The notes under the pieces: model-generated
What the model saw: only the letters and a program-made list of their open reading frames with translations
Database searches by the model: none
What the model was told of the DNA's origin: nothing
Shown here: positions 8,386-18,244 of the stretch, piece by piece
How positions within the stretch are numbered: position 1 is the first letter of the stretch
Layout of the letters: each line of letters begins with the position of its first letter
Made by a program: the position numbers and the translations under genes
From: Saccharothrix sp. S26
Lineage (GTDB): Bacteria > Actinomycetota > Actinomycetes > Mycobacteriales > Pseudonocardiaceae
Length of the DNA stretch: 64,000 nucleotides
Direction: 5' to 3'
Assembly (NCBI RefSeq): GCF_021390395.1
Contig: NZ_JAJUWT010000001.1
Coordinates: 310,001 to 374,000 of the forward strand

Positions 8386-10059
8386 CTACTTGGCGTCCGC
8401 GTAGGAGTCCACGGGCACGGCTTTGAGCGGGAAGCGGACCGGTGTCGCGCCGAACACCAGCCGCGACGCCTCCTCGCCCGCCGCGGTGACCTCCGCGCAC
8501 ACCACGTCGGCCAGCTCCCGCGGGCAGTGCACCAGCACCTCGTCGTGCTGGAAGAACACCAGGTGCGCGCCGCGGGCCGACCGGTGCAGCCGCCGCCGCA
8601 GCACGCCGAGCAGCGCCGCCGTCCAGTCCGCCGCGCTGGCCTGCACCACGAAGTTGCGGGTGAACCGGCCCCAGTCGCGGGCCGCCCGCCGCGACCGGCG
8701 CACCGCGTCCTCGTCGTCGTCGGTGCTGCCGGTCACGGCGCGCCACGCCTCCGACGGCGGCGGGCTCGTGCGACCCAGCCGCGAGCGGACCATCCGCCCC
8801 TGCTCACCCGCCAGCGCGGCGGCCTCCACGTACCCGACCGCCTCGGGGAAGCGGCGGCGCAGCACGGCCATCGCCGGACCGGCGCCACCGCCCGTGCCGC
8901 CGTACATCGCCGACAGCATGGCGAGCTTCGCCTTGCCCCGGTCGCCGTCGAACGCCTCCGCGGCCAACGTCGTGTAGAGGTCGTCGTCCGAGGAGACCTC
9001 GGTGAACTCGTGGTCGTTCGCCAACGCCGCCAGCACCCGCGGCTCCAGCTGCGCCGCGTCCGCCGCCACCAGCTTCCACCCCGGGTCGGCCCGCACCGCC
9101 GTGCGCAGCGTGCGCGGGATCTGCAACGCCGCACCGCCGCGCGTCGCCCACCGCCCGGACACCACGCCGCCCACCACGTAGTCCGGCCGGAACCGGCCGT
9201 CCGCGACCCAGGCGTCCAACCAGGACCACCCGTGCGCCACCCACAACCGGGCCAGTTCCTTGTACTCCAGCAGCGGCTCCACGGCCGGGTGGTCGATCCC
9301 CTTGAGCACCCACGCCCGCGCCGACGGCACGTCGATGCCCTCCCGGGCGAACGCGCGCACGATGCCCGGCGGGTGGTCGGGGTTGACCTGCTTGCCGCCG
9401 AACGCCGCCGTGATCCGGTCGGCCAGCTCCGCGAGCCGTGCCGGGCGGACCCCGGTGGCCGGCCGCGGTCCCAGCGTGTCCACCAGCAGCTTCTCGTGCA
9501 CGTCCGCGCGCCAGGGCAGGCCGAAGTGCGTCATCTCGGCGGCGGCCAGCGCGCTGGCCGACTCGGCCGCGAACAGCAGCCGCAACCGGTCGGCGTGCGG
9601 CAGCGTGGCAGCCAGCCGCTGCTGCTCGACGTGCACCGCGATCACCGCGTCGAGCGGGTCGGCGTCACCGGGCAGCCGTTGCTGCTCCGGTTCGAACAAG
9701 GTGGGCTGGGTGTCCCGCTTGCGCGGCCCGTGGTCGTCCGGCACGGGCAGCCCGCGCAGCCGGGCGACGGCCGCGCCCAGCCCGCGCGGCTCGCCGTGCC
9801 GACCCTGGTAGGCCAGCAACAGGTACTCGACGTGGGCCAGGTCCAGGCACCGCTCGACCCGCGCCCCGCGCGCCAACAGGTCGGGGTAGACCTCCGCCGT
9901 CTCCGCCCACAGCCACCGGGGCCTGTGCCGATCTTCCAGATCGGACACGGCCGCCGCCAGGTCCGCCGTCCGCACCACGGGTCCTTCGGGCACCCCGGCG
10001 TCGGAGAGCACGCGGAGCCGCCCCGCGTTCTCCCCGTCCGACACCAGAGCGATGAGCAC
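8386..10059 (-). CDS. Family A DNA polymerase (bifunctional 3'-5' exonuclease/polymerase type)
   Basis: 557 residues, far shorter than PolA (about 900), with no FEN-type 5' nuclease domain. The N-terminal third is exonuclease-like but weakly conserved. The polymerase half has motif A (DAAQLEPR, Asp334), a motif B region (RGKAKLAMLSAMYGG) and motif C (HDE, 505-507), so the two metal-binding acids are intact. Proteins of this kind are a second, non-essential family A polymerase in actinomycetes; a repair role is inferred. GTG start at 10059 with a CACAAT element 7 nt upstream (leaderless). The longer open frame upstream runs antisense to the next gene and is not real. Confidence 0.8.
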   Translation of the reverse strand: MLIALVSDGENAGRLRVLSDAGVPEGPVVRTADLAAAVSDLEDRHRPRWLWAETAEVYPDLLARGARVERCLDLAHVEYLLLAYQGRHGEPRGLGAAVARLRGLPVPDDHGPRKRDTQPTLFEPEQQRLPGDADPLDAVIAVHVEQQRLAATLPHADRLRLLFAAESASALAAAEMTHFGLPWRADVHEKLLVDTLGPRPATGVRPARLAELADRITAAFGGKQVNPDHPPGIVRAFAREGIDVPSARAWVLKGIDHPAVEPLLEYKELARLWVAHGWSWLDAWVADGRFRPDYVVGGVVSGRWATRGGAALQIPRTLRTAVRADPGWKLVAADAAQLEPRVLAALANDHEFTEVSSDDDLYTTLAAEAFDGDRGKAKLAMLSAMYGGTGGGAGPAMAVLRRRFPEAVGYVEAAALAGEQGRMVRSRLGRTSPPPSEAWRAVTGSTDDDEDAVRRSRRAARDWGRFTRNFVVQASAADWTAALLGVLRRRLHRSARGAHLVFFQHDEVLVHCPRELADVVCAEVTAAGEEASRLVFGATPVRFPLKAVPVDSYADAK

Positions 10060-10137
10060 GCCTCTGATTGTGCAAGCCACCCCCGACAATTCCGGTGGCG
10101 ACCAGTCACCCGATCGTGGCGGAGGGCGGGGAGCAGG

Positions 10138-11460
10138 ATGTGGCCGGTGGACCGCACCCTGTCGCCCGGTGAGCTGCTGGACCCGCGGTACGAGGTGGTG
10201 CCGTTCCACGGTCGCGTGCCGGAGCTGGCCGAGCTGGCCCGGTGGCGCGACGGTGACGCGGCGTGCTCCGCGCTGCTCCTGCACGGTCCGGCGGGGGTCG
10301 GGAAGACGCGGTTGGCGCGGCACTTCGCGGCGGGCTCGGACGTGCTGGTCGTGGACGACGCCGACCTGGTCGCACGGCTCGACCTGGGGCACCCCCGGAT
10401 GCTGCTGGTCTCCCGCACCACGGGCTGGTGGTGGTCGGCGCTGCGCCAACGAGCCGCCGACCACGGCTACCGCACCGACGACCTGGCCGTCACCGCGTGC
10501 CCGGAGGAGCACGAGACGTCCTTCGCCACCGCCTGCGCCCACTTCGCGTACGCCCTGGGACTGACGCTCCCGACCACCACCGCGCCGGACGCGGCGACGT
10601 TGCACGACCTGCACCTCGCCGCCCTCGTCGCGGTGTGCGGCCCGCCCGCGCACTGGCTGATCCCGTCCGAGCCGGTGCGCGGCCGGCTCGCGGAGGACGT
10701 CCTGGCCGCCGCGCTGCTGGACGACCGCATCGACCTCGACCACACGCCGGAGGCGTTGCAGACCCTGGCCCGCGCCGCCGCACGCCTGCCGCACGCGCGC
10801 CGCCGCGCCGAGGAGGTGTTCACCGCGAACCCGGACCTCGCGGACGTCGCCACCGTGCCGACCTTGAGGATCCTCGCCGAGTGGCCCGCGCCGGCCAGGG
10901 CCCTCGCGCGCCGGGTCTTCGACGACCCCCGCTGCGACGGCGACCCGCTGCCCGCGATCCTCACCCGGACCCTGCTCCGGCAAGCCCGGACCGCGGTGGA
11001 ACGCGCCGAGCTGCACGGCCTGCTGGCCGCCCGCGCGGCGCTGGCGTCGCTGCACGAGGAAGCCCTGGCCGCATCACGCGAGGAGGTCGCCCTCTACCGG
11101 GAACTGGCCGGAGTGGACCCCGCCGAGCACCGCCCGGCGCTCGCGGACGCCCTGGCCGACTTGAGCGTGCGGTACGTCGCGGTGCACCGGCCCGAGGCGG
11201 CGCTGGCCGCGGCACGGGAAGCCGTGGCGCTGTGCCGGGTCTTCGCCGCCGAGGACCGCGACCGCACCTCCCAGCTGGCCGGCGCGCTCGACCAGCTCAG
11301 CAGGCGCTGCGCCGCGCTCGGCCGCCGGGACGAGGCGTTGGCCGCGATCGAGGAGGCCGCCGAGCTCTACCGCGACCTCGCCGAGGCCCACCCGAAGCTG
11401 TTCCGGGTGGACCTGGCGGAGGTCGCGCGGCGGCTCGGGCTAGCCCGTGGTGACCAGTGA
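10138..11460 (+). CDS. P-loop ATPase with C-terminal TPR repeats
   Basis: 440 residues. The N-terminal ATPase domain has a Walker A motif GPAGVGKT (50-57) and a short Walker B-like VLVVDDADLV (about 68-77). The middle is poorly conserved (about 120-280). The C-terminus has at least three TPR-like helix pairs with ALAASREEVALYRELA, ALAAAREAVALCRVFA and ALAAIEEAAELYRDLA. This layout is common in signalling NTPases of STAND or NB-ARC type, but no effector domain is seen. ATG at 10138 with a GGGGAG site 5 nt upstream; GTG 10147 is an alternative. Divergent from the polymerase gene by 78 bp. Function unknown. The 3' end overlaps the proline dehydrogenase gene by 21 bp. Confidence 0.7.
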   Translation: MWPVDRTLSPGELLDPRYEVVPFHGRVPELAELARWRDGDAACSALLLHGPAGVGKTRLARHFAAGSDVLVVDDADLVARLDLGHPRMLLVSRTTGWWWSALRQRAADHGYRTDDLAVTACPEEHETSFATACAHFAYALGLTLPTTTAPDAATLHDLHLAALVAVCGPPAHWLIPSEPVRGRLAEDVLAAALLDDRIDLDHTPEALQTLARAAARLPHARRRAEEVFTANPDLADVATVPTLRILAEWPAPARALARRVFDDPRCDGDPLPAILTRTLLRQARTAVERAELHGLLAARAALASLHEEALAASREEVALYRELAGVDPAEHRPALADALADLSVRYVAVHRPEAALAAAREAVALCRVFAAEDRDRTSQLAGALDQLSRRCAALGRRDEALAAIEEAAELYRDLAEAHPKLFRVDLAEVARRLGLARGDQ

Positions 11461-12363
11461 GCGCAGGAAGAACGCCACGTTCGCCGGGCGTTCGGCCAAC
11501 CGCCGCATGAAGTAGCCGTACCACTCGTCGCCGTACGGCACGTACACGCGCATCCGGTTGCCCGCGCCGGCGATGCGGCGCTGCTCGTCGGGCCGGATGC
11601 CGTACAGCATCTGGTACTCGTAGGTGTCCGGCGACCGGTCCTTGGCCAGCTCGCCCGCGATCGCGATCAGCCGCGGGTCGTGCGAGGCGACCATCGGGTA
11701 GCCCTGCCCCGCCATCAACACCTTCAGGCACCGCACGTACGACCGGTCGACGTCGACCTTGTCCTGGAACGCCACCGAGGCGGGCTCCTGGTACGCGCCC
11801 TTGCACAACCGCACCCGCGACCCGGCGTGCGCGAGGTCGCGGCAGTCCTGCTCGGTCCGCTTCAGGTACGCCTGGAGCACCGCGCCCACCCACGGGAAGT
11901 CCACGCGCAGCTCGCGCAGGATGCCCAGCGTCGAGTCGGTCGTGGTGTGGTCCTCCATGTCGAGGGTGACCGTGGTGCCGACCGCGCCCGCCGCCGCGCA
12001 GATGCGCCGGGCGTTCTCCAAGGCGATCTTCTCGCCGTCCACCGGCAGGAACTGGCCCACCGCGGACAGCTTCACCGACACCTCGGCCCGCTCGGTGTGC
12101 CCGGCCAGCTCGAGCTTGCGCAGCAGGTCGAGGTAGGCCTCCACGGTGGCCGCGGCCTGCGCCGCGTCACGGGTGTCCTCGCCGAGGTGGTCCAGCGTGA
12201 CGTACCGGCCGTCGGCCAGCACCTCGCCGGTGGTGGCGACGGCGGCGTCCACGTCGTCGCCGGAGATGAACCGCTTGACCACCGGTCGGGTCAGCGGCGT
12301 GCGTTCGACCAGCTCGCGGATGGCGCCGGAGCGCGAGGCGGCGAGCAGCGCGGAGCGGAGCAT
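11440..12363 (-). CDS. Proline dehydrogenase
   Basis: 307 residues, the usual size of the free-standing actinobacterial enzyme. FAD-dependent TIM barrel that oxidises L-proline to 1-pyrroline-5-carboxylate and passes electrons to the quinone pool. The flavin-binding segments VSVKLSAVGQ, TLDMEDHTTTD and RLCKGAYQEP are present, as is the C-terminal substrate-binding helix with YGDEWYGYFMRRLAERP (conserved RR pair). ATG at 12363 has AGGGG 6 nt upstream; a GTG at 12369 would give a 4-bp overlap with the upstream stop. It is the second gene of a two-gene operon with P5C dehydrogenase. Confidence 0.95.
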   Translation of the reverse strand: MLRSALLAASRSGAIRELVERTPLTRPVVKRFISGDDVDAAVATTGEVLADGRYVTLDHLGEDTRDAAQAAATVEAYLDLLRKLELAGHTERAEVSVKLSAVGQFLPVDGEKIALENARRICAAAGAVGTTVTLDMEDHTTTDSTLGILRELRVDFPWVGAVLQAYLKRTEQDCRDLAHAGSRVRLCKGAYQEPASVAFQDKVDVDRSYVRCLKVLMAGQGYPMVASHDPRLIAIAGELAKDRSPDTYEYQMLYGIRPDEQRRIAGAGNRMRVYVPYGDEWYGYFMRRLAERPANVAFFLRSLVTTG

Positions 12364-12365
12364 GA

Positions 12366-13991
<1,626 letters not shown>

Positions 13992-14055
13992 AAGCAGCTC
14001 CTTCGCCACAGGGTTGGGGTTGACCCAACGGTAGGACTTCCAACCATGCGCACCG

Positions 14056-14103
14056 TTGTCCGCACGTCTAGGCTTGTCCACCCGTCGTTGTAGAACTGGA
14101 CAA
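14056..14103. promoter_or_regulatory. TTGTCC repeats between pruA and its PucR regulator (candidate operator)
   Basis: TTGTCC occurs at 14056-14061 and 14074-14079, and its reverse complement GGACAA at 14098-14103. The last two form the inverted repeat TTGTCCA-N16-TGGACAA. A second reading is TTGT-N8-ACAA at 14088-14103. The TAGAAC at 14091-14096 inside the repeat could be the -10 of the regulator gene. The spacing and position fit a PucR-type activator binding site for both divergent units. The assignment is inference. Confidence 0.5.
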
Positions 14104-14105
14104 AG

Positions 14106-15647
14106 ATGAGCCTGCGGCAGGTCCTGATCGCCCTCGGTGATCCGCTGGTCGAGGTGCAGGTCGCGCCGCACGGGCTGGAGGCCGACGTCCTCGACGTGGT
14201 CATCCTCGACCCCGACGACACGCCCGACGTGCGGCCCGGCGACCTCGCGTTGATCATCGGGGCGCGCGGACGTGCCGCGTCACCGCTGGTCCGGGCCGCC
14301 GCGGCCGGGGGAGCGGTGGCGGTCGCGGTCAAGGTCGACACGCCCTCGCCGGTGCTGCGGCAGGCCGCGGCGGACGCGGGCGTGGCGCTGCTGGCCGTGC
14401 GGCCCGAGGTCCGCTGGGAACACCTCGAAGCGCTGGCCCGGGGTGTGGTGCACAACGCGCGCGTGACGGCCGACGCGGGCGCGGGCGAGGTGCTCGGCGA
14501 CCTGTTCGGCCTCGCCCAGACCATCGCCTCGCTCACCGGCGGCATCGTCAGCATCGAGGACACCGCCAGCCGGGTGCTGGCCTACTCCCGCTCGACCGAC
14601 GAGGTGGACGAGCTGCGCCGGCTGTCCATCCTCGGCCGCCAGGGACCGGAGCCGTACCTCAAGATGCTCCGCGAGTGGGGCGTCTACCAGCGCCTGCGCT
14701 CCGGCGAGGAGGTCGTGCGCATCGACGAGCGCCCCGAGCTGGGCATCCGCCGCCGCATCGCCGTGGGCATCCACGCGGGCACGCAGCCGTTGGGCACGAT
14801 CTGGGTGCAGGAAGGCGGCACGCCGCTGACCGAGCAGGCCGAACGCGCGCTGCTCGGCGCGGCCCGCGTCACCGCCCTGCACCTGGTCCAGCAGCGCGAG
14901 CCCGCCGCCGCGTTCCGGGAGAACCTGCTCGCGTCCCTGCTCGACGGCCGGATGGACGCCGAGGCGATCGCCGAGCAGATCGGCGCCGACCCCGACAAGC
15001 CCGCCGCGGTGGTGGTCTTCGCGCTGCGCGGGCCGGAGCACGCCGACCGCACGGAGCACGAGCTGCGCCGGGCCGAGATGACCAGCCTGATCTCCGTGCA
15101 CGCCGCCGCGTACCGGCGCAGCGCGCTGGTCAGCCGGCAGGGCGGTCGCACGTACGCCCTGCTCACGGACCTGCCGGCGAAGGCGCCGCTGCTGAGCTTG
15201 ACCAAGGAGATCGTGGCCGCCGCGCGCAAGCACATGGGCCTGCGGGTGCAGGGCGCGATCGGCTCCACCGTGCCCACGGTGGACGAGGTGATGATCTCCC
15301 GGGCCGAGGCCGACCGCGTGCTCGACGCGATGTCGCGCGACCTCGACGCCGACGTGGCCACGTTGCAGGACGTGCGCTCCCGCGTGTTGATCAGTGAAAC
15401 GCTCGCCCTTTTGGCCGAGAACCCGCGCATCCGTGATCCGAGGCTCGCGCGGCTCGATGGGGAACTGGCCCGTTCTCTTTTGGCCTACCTCGACGAATTC
15501 GGCGATGTGAAAAGCGCGGCCGCGAAGTTGCACGTGCACCCGAACACGCTCCGGTACCGCGTCCGACGTGCGGCGGAGGTCGGCGGATTCGATCTGGACG
15601 ACCCGCTGCTCCGGTTGTTCGCCCAGTTGCAACTCAGGCTGGGCTGA
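14106..15647 (+). CDS. PucR-family transcriptional regulator of proline utilisation
   Basis: 513 residues. N-terminal PucR-type sensing region, a central GGDEF-like/CdaR-type domain (about 285-410), and a C-terminal HTH_30 domain with AAAKLHVHPNTLRYRVRRA (about 472-490). Such proteins activate amino-acid or purine catabolic genes in response to substrate. It is transcribed divergently from pruA-proline dehydrogenase with 114 bp between the starts, which strongly suggests it is the proline-responsive activator. ATG at 14106, no clear ribosome-binding site; a TAGAAC element 9 nt upstream would give an almost leaderless message. Confidence 0.85.
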   Translation: MSLRQVLIALGDPLVEVQVAPHGLEADVLDVVILDPDDTPDVRPGDLALIIGARGRAASPLVRAAAAGGAVAVAVKVDTPSPVLRQAAADAGVALLAVRPEVRWEHLEALARGVVHNARVTADAGAGEVLGDLFGLAQTIASLTGGIVSIEDTASRVLAYSRSTDEVDELRRLSILGRQGPEPYLKMLREWGVYQRLRSGEEVVRIDERPELGIRRRIAVGIHAGTQPLGTIWVQEGGTPLTEQAERALLGAARVTALHLVQQREPAAAFRENLLASLLDGRMDAEAIAEQIGADPDKPAAVVVFALRGPEHADRTEHELRRAEMTSLISVHAAAYRRSALVSRQGGRTYALLTDLPAKAPLLSLTKEIVAAARKHMGLRVQGAIGSTVPTVDEVMISRAEADRVLDAMSRDLDADVATLQDVRSRVLISETLALLAENPRIRDPRLARLDGELARSLLAYLDEFGDVKSAAAKLHVHPNTLRYRVRRAAEVGGFDLDDPLLRLFAQLQLRLG

Positions 15648-15679
15648 AGCGGTCACGGGCCGCGACGTACCCTCCGGGA

Positions 15680-16714
15680 GTGAGCACCCAAGCCCGCGGC
15701 AGCGACTTCGCTGAATTGTCCAGGCTGGTCAAGCAGCAAGGTCTGCTCGACCGGCGCATCGGTTTCTACGTCATGTTCCTGGTCGGCGTGCTGGCCGCGT
15801 TCGGCCTCACCGGGGTTTCCATGGTGCTGATCGGCGACTCGTGGTGGCAGCTCGTGCCGGCCGTCGTCCTCGGCGTCGTCTTCACGCAGATCGCGTTCCT
15901 CGGGCACGACGCGGGCCACCGGCAGGTGTTCGCCGACCACAAGAACAACCAGGTCATGGGCCTGCTGCTGGGCAACCTGCTGATCGGCGTCGGCTACGGC
16001 TGGTGGATGGGCAAGCACACCCGCCACCACGCCAACCCCAACCACGAGGACGAGGACCCGGACGTCGACATCGCCGTGCTCGCGTTCAGCGCCGAGCAGG
16101 CCGAGCGCAAGCGCGGCTTCTTCCGCTGGGTCGTCAAGCACCAGGCGTGGCTGTTCTTCCCGCTGCTGCTGCTCGAGGGCTTCAGCCTGCACGTCATCAG
16201 CACCGCCGCCGCGGTCCGCCGCGAGGTGAAGGGCTGGCGGCTGGAGCTGGTGCTGATGGGCATGCACGTCGTGGTGTACCTGACCACCGTGTTCCTGCTG
16301 ATGTCGCCGTTGAAGGCGGTCGTGTTCATCGCGGTGCACCAGGGCGTGTTCGGCGTCTACATGGGCATCTCCTTCGCGCCCAACCACAAGGGCATGCCGG
16401 TGCTCCAGGCGGGCCACCAGCTCGACTTCCTGCGCAAGCAGGTGCTGACCTCGCGCAACGTCACCGGCGGCTGGTTCACCGACTTCCTGCTGGGCGGGCT
16501 GAACTACCAGATCGAGCACCACCTGTTCCCGAGCATGCCGCGACCGCACCTGCGCCGGGCGCAGGCGCTGGTCCGCGACTTCTGCCACCGCCACTCGGTG
16601 TCCTACGCCGAGTGCGGCCTGTTCACCTCGTACGGCTTCGTGCTGAAGTACCTGCACGAGGCGGGAGCTGAACTGCGCGGTACAGCCAAGCTCGCTCCAG
16701 CAGGGTCCAGGTAG
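15680..16714 (+). CDS. Membrane fatty acid desaturase (acyl-CoA/acyl-lipid type)
   Basis: 344 residues. Di-iron integral-membrane desaturase; it introduces a double bond into an acyl chain using O2 and electrons from ferredoxin or an oxidoreductase. All three histidine boxes are present: HDAGH (76-80), HTRHH (113-117) and QIEHH (277-281). A Q in the third box is typical of front-end/linoleoyl-CoA-like desaturases. Four membrane helices in two pairs are visible. No fused cytochrome b5. GTG at 15680 with TACCCT 6 nt upstream (leaderless type). The last 92 bp overlap the convergent yidC gene, an unusually long overlap. Confidence 0.9.
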   Translation: MSTQARGSDFAELSRLVKQQGLLDRRIGFYVMFLVGVLAAFGLTGVSMVLIGDSWWQLVPAVVLGVVFTQIAFLGHDAGHRQVFADHKNNQVMGLLLGNLLIGVGYGWWMGKHTRHHANPNHEDEDPDVDIAVLAFSAEQAERKRGFFRWVVKHQAWLFFPLLLLEGFSLHVISTAAAVRREVKGWRLELVLMGMHVVVYLTTVFLLMSPLKAVVFIAVHQGVFGVYMGISFAPNHKGMPVLQAGHQLDFLRKQVLTSRNVTGGWFTDFLLGGLNYQIEHHLFPSMPRPHLRRAQALVRDFCHRHSVSYAECGLFTSYGFVLKYLHEAGAELRGTAKLAPAGSR

Positions 16715-17291
16715 TCGTCGTCACCAGGTAGATCCCGGCCGCCAGCGGCAGCACGGCGGCGATCAGCACGGTCCCGAACGGCAGCAGCCGCAGCAGCCTG
16801 GCGAACGGCGGCTGCGGCCCGCCGGTGCGCAGCGCCACGGCCGCCTGCCAGCGGGACGTGGCGAACGCGACCACCGCGAGCACGGCGAACAGGGCCAGGA
16901 ACACCGGCGTGTGCGCCCACACCCCGAACCAGTGCGTGCCCAGCGGCACGCCGAGCAGCGTGCCGTCCAGCAGCGGGTTCGGCGTGGTGACCAGCCGGTA
17001 CATCACCATGAAGAACGGCACCTGCACCAGCGCGGGCAGGCACCCGGCCAGCATGGACGTGCCGTTGGACCGGTAGAGCTCCAGCGTCTTCTCCTGGAGC
17101 TCGACCCGGTTCTTGCCGTACTTCTCGGAGAGCTTGCGGACCTCGGGCGCCAAGGCGGCGCGGGCTTTCTCGCCGCGCACGGCGGCACGGCTGAGCGGGT
17201 GCACGAGCAGCCGCACGGCGACGGTGAAGGCGACGATGGCCAGGGCGGGCGTGGCGAACGCGGCCAGGGCTGAGCCCAGGGCGTGGAACAA
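16623..17291 (-). CDS. YidC/Oxa1-type membrane protein insertase, short form
   Basis: 222 residues. Inserts and folds inner-membrane proteins, alone or with SecYEG. Gram-positive-type YidC without the large P1 domain. Membrane segments lie at about 8-30, 85-105, 120-140 and 160-185, with the Arg of the substrate groove in VAVRLLVHPLSR (about 27). The charged cytoplasmic hairpin is EVRKLSEKYGKNR. Start is TTG 17291 with GGAG 7 nt upstream. It follows the DUF6412 gene by 41 bp. It is probably a paralogue of the main yidC next to rpmH/rnpA; the main copy is not in the window. The C-terminus is encoded opposite the 3' end of the desaturase. Confidence 0.88.
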   Translation of the reverse strand: MFHALGSALAAFATPALAIVAFTVAVRLLVHPLSRAAVRGEKARAALAPEVRKLSEKYGKNRVELQEKTLELYRSNGTSMLAGCLPALVQVPFFMVMYRLVTTPNPLLDGTLLGVPLGTHWFGVWAHTPVFLALFAVLAVVAFATSRWQAAVALRTGGPQPPFARLLRLLPFGTVLIAAVLPLAAGIYLVTTTTWTLLERAWLYRAVQLPPRAGTSARSRTR

Positions 17292-17332
17292 GGGGGAACT
17301 CCGTCCTCAGAGCGTGGGGGAACTGCCGGGCC

Positions 17333-17608
17333 TCAGGAGCTGAGGCCCAGTCCCGGAGCTCGAGGACGGGGACGGCCCGCCGCGTCGGGGTCGCGCAGCC
17401 GCAGGAACGCGGCGCGCAGCGACTTCTCGCGGATCGACAGCGACCGCACCCACGCGGGTGCGGCCTGCACCACCGGTGCGGCGGTGAGCAGCAGCACCAC
17501 CAGGGCCACGGCCGTCACGGCGGCCAGCACCTCGGTGGGCGTGTTGAGCAGGGTGAGGGCGTAGAGGGCGGGCAGGTACAACGCCAACAGCAGCCGCAGC
17601 CTGGTCAC
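17333..17608 (-). CDS. DUF6412 small membrane protein
   Basis: 91 residues. Two hydrophobic segments (about 5-22 and 28-50) followed by a basic cytoplasmic tail with SIREKSLRAAFLRLRDPDAAGRP. This family is found next to short yidC genes in actinobacteria, as here, where it precedes yidC by 41 bp on the same strand. That suggests a small partner or regulator of the insertase, which is inference. GTG start at 17608. No enzyme motif. Confidence 0.7.
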   Translation of the reverse strand: MTRLRLLLALYLPALYALTLLNTPTEVLAAVTAVALVVLLLTAAPVVQAAPAWVRSLSIREKSLRAAFLRLRDPDAAGRPRPRAPGLGLSS

Positions 17609-17629
17609 ACCCTCACCCCCTCGTCGATC

Positions 17630-18244
17630 TCAGTCCACTTTACCCACGAGCGCGGGCCGAGCGGGGTGGTCGTAGCGCACCGTCACATCGGCCTGCGGCT
17701 CGTAGGAGGCGTACGCGGGCAGCGTCCACCGCCACTCGTCGGCCGACTGCCGTTCGAGCGCGCCCGGCGACAGCCACAGGTGCACGGCCAGCTCCGCCGG
17801 CAGCCACTTGTCCAGCAGCATCGTGCCGTCGAGCAGCAGCACGCCACCCGCGCCGAGCGTCACGTAGTCGGCCCGGTGCGCCCGGTCGGTGGCGGTGTTC
17901 CACAGCGCCGGCAGCACCCGCCCCGACCCGCCGGGGTCGAGCGGCTCCAGCACCTCGCGCAACAACCCGCCGACGTCCAGCCACGAGTCGCGGAACGAGT
18001 CGGGGTCCTCGTGGCCGTACTCCAGCCGCACGGACGCCGGCCGCAGGAAGTCCCACGCCGACACCCGCAGCACCGGACGTCCCAGCGCGCGCAGCGGCTC
18101 CACCAGGGCGTCTGCCAGCTCGCCCGGCTTGGTCGGCAGGGCGCCGTCGACCAGCAATCGGGCCCACGTCGTGCGCGGCAACGCGTCGATCCGCCCGACC
18201 AGCTCGTCCACGAGCGTCCGCGGTGACAGGGGTACGACCTTCAC
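17630..18244 (-). CDS. Uridine-kinase-like protein with degenerate P-loop
   Basis: 204 residues. The overall order resembles the nucleoside/uridine kinase family: a strand and loop LLVDGALPTKPGELADAL (about 30-47), VLRVSAWDFLRPASVRLEYG (about 60-80), then LLLDGTMLLDKWLPAELAVHLWL (about 130-152). The phosphate-binding loop lacks the GK[ST] motif; Lys in PTKPGE may substitute, or the protein may not be a kinase. GTG start at 18244 overlaps the stop of the upstream DUF402 gene as GTGA, so the two are translationally coupled. Function unproven. Confidence 0.6.
   Translation of the reverse strand: MKVVPLSPRTLVDELVGRIDALPRTTWARLLVDGALPTKPGELADALVEPLRALGRPVLRVSAWDFLRPASVRLEYGHEDPDSFRDSWLDVGGLLREVLEPLDPGGSGRVLPALWNTATDRAHRADYVTLGAGGVLLLDGTMLLDKWLPAELAVHLWLSPGALERQSADEWRWTLPAYASYEPQADVTVRYDHPARPALVGKVD

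Noticed and set aside
14074-14096. TTGTCCACC, 8 nt, TAGAAC near pruA as a PafBC-type promoter
   Set aside because: Only the TTGTC part fits, the -10 ends in C, and it overlaps a better explanation as a PucR operator in a proline locus.
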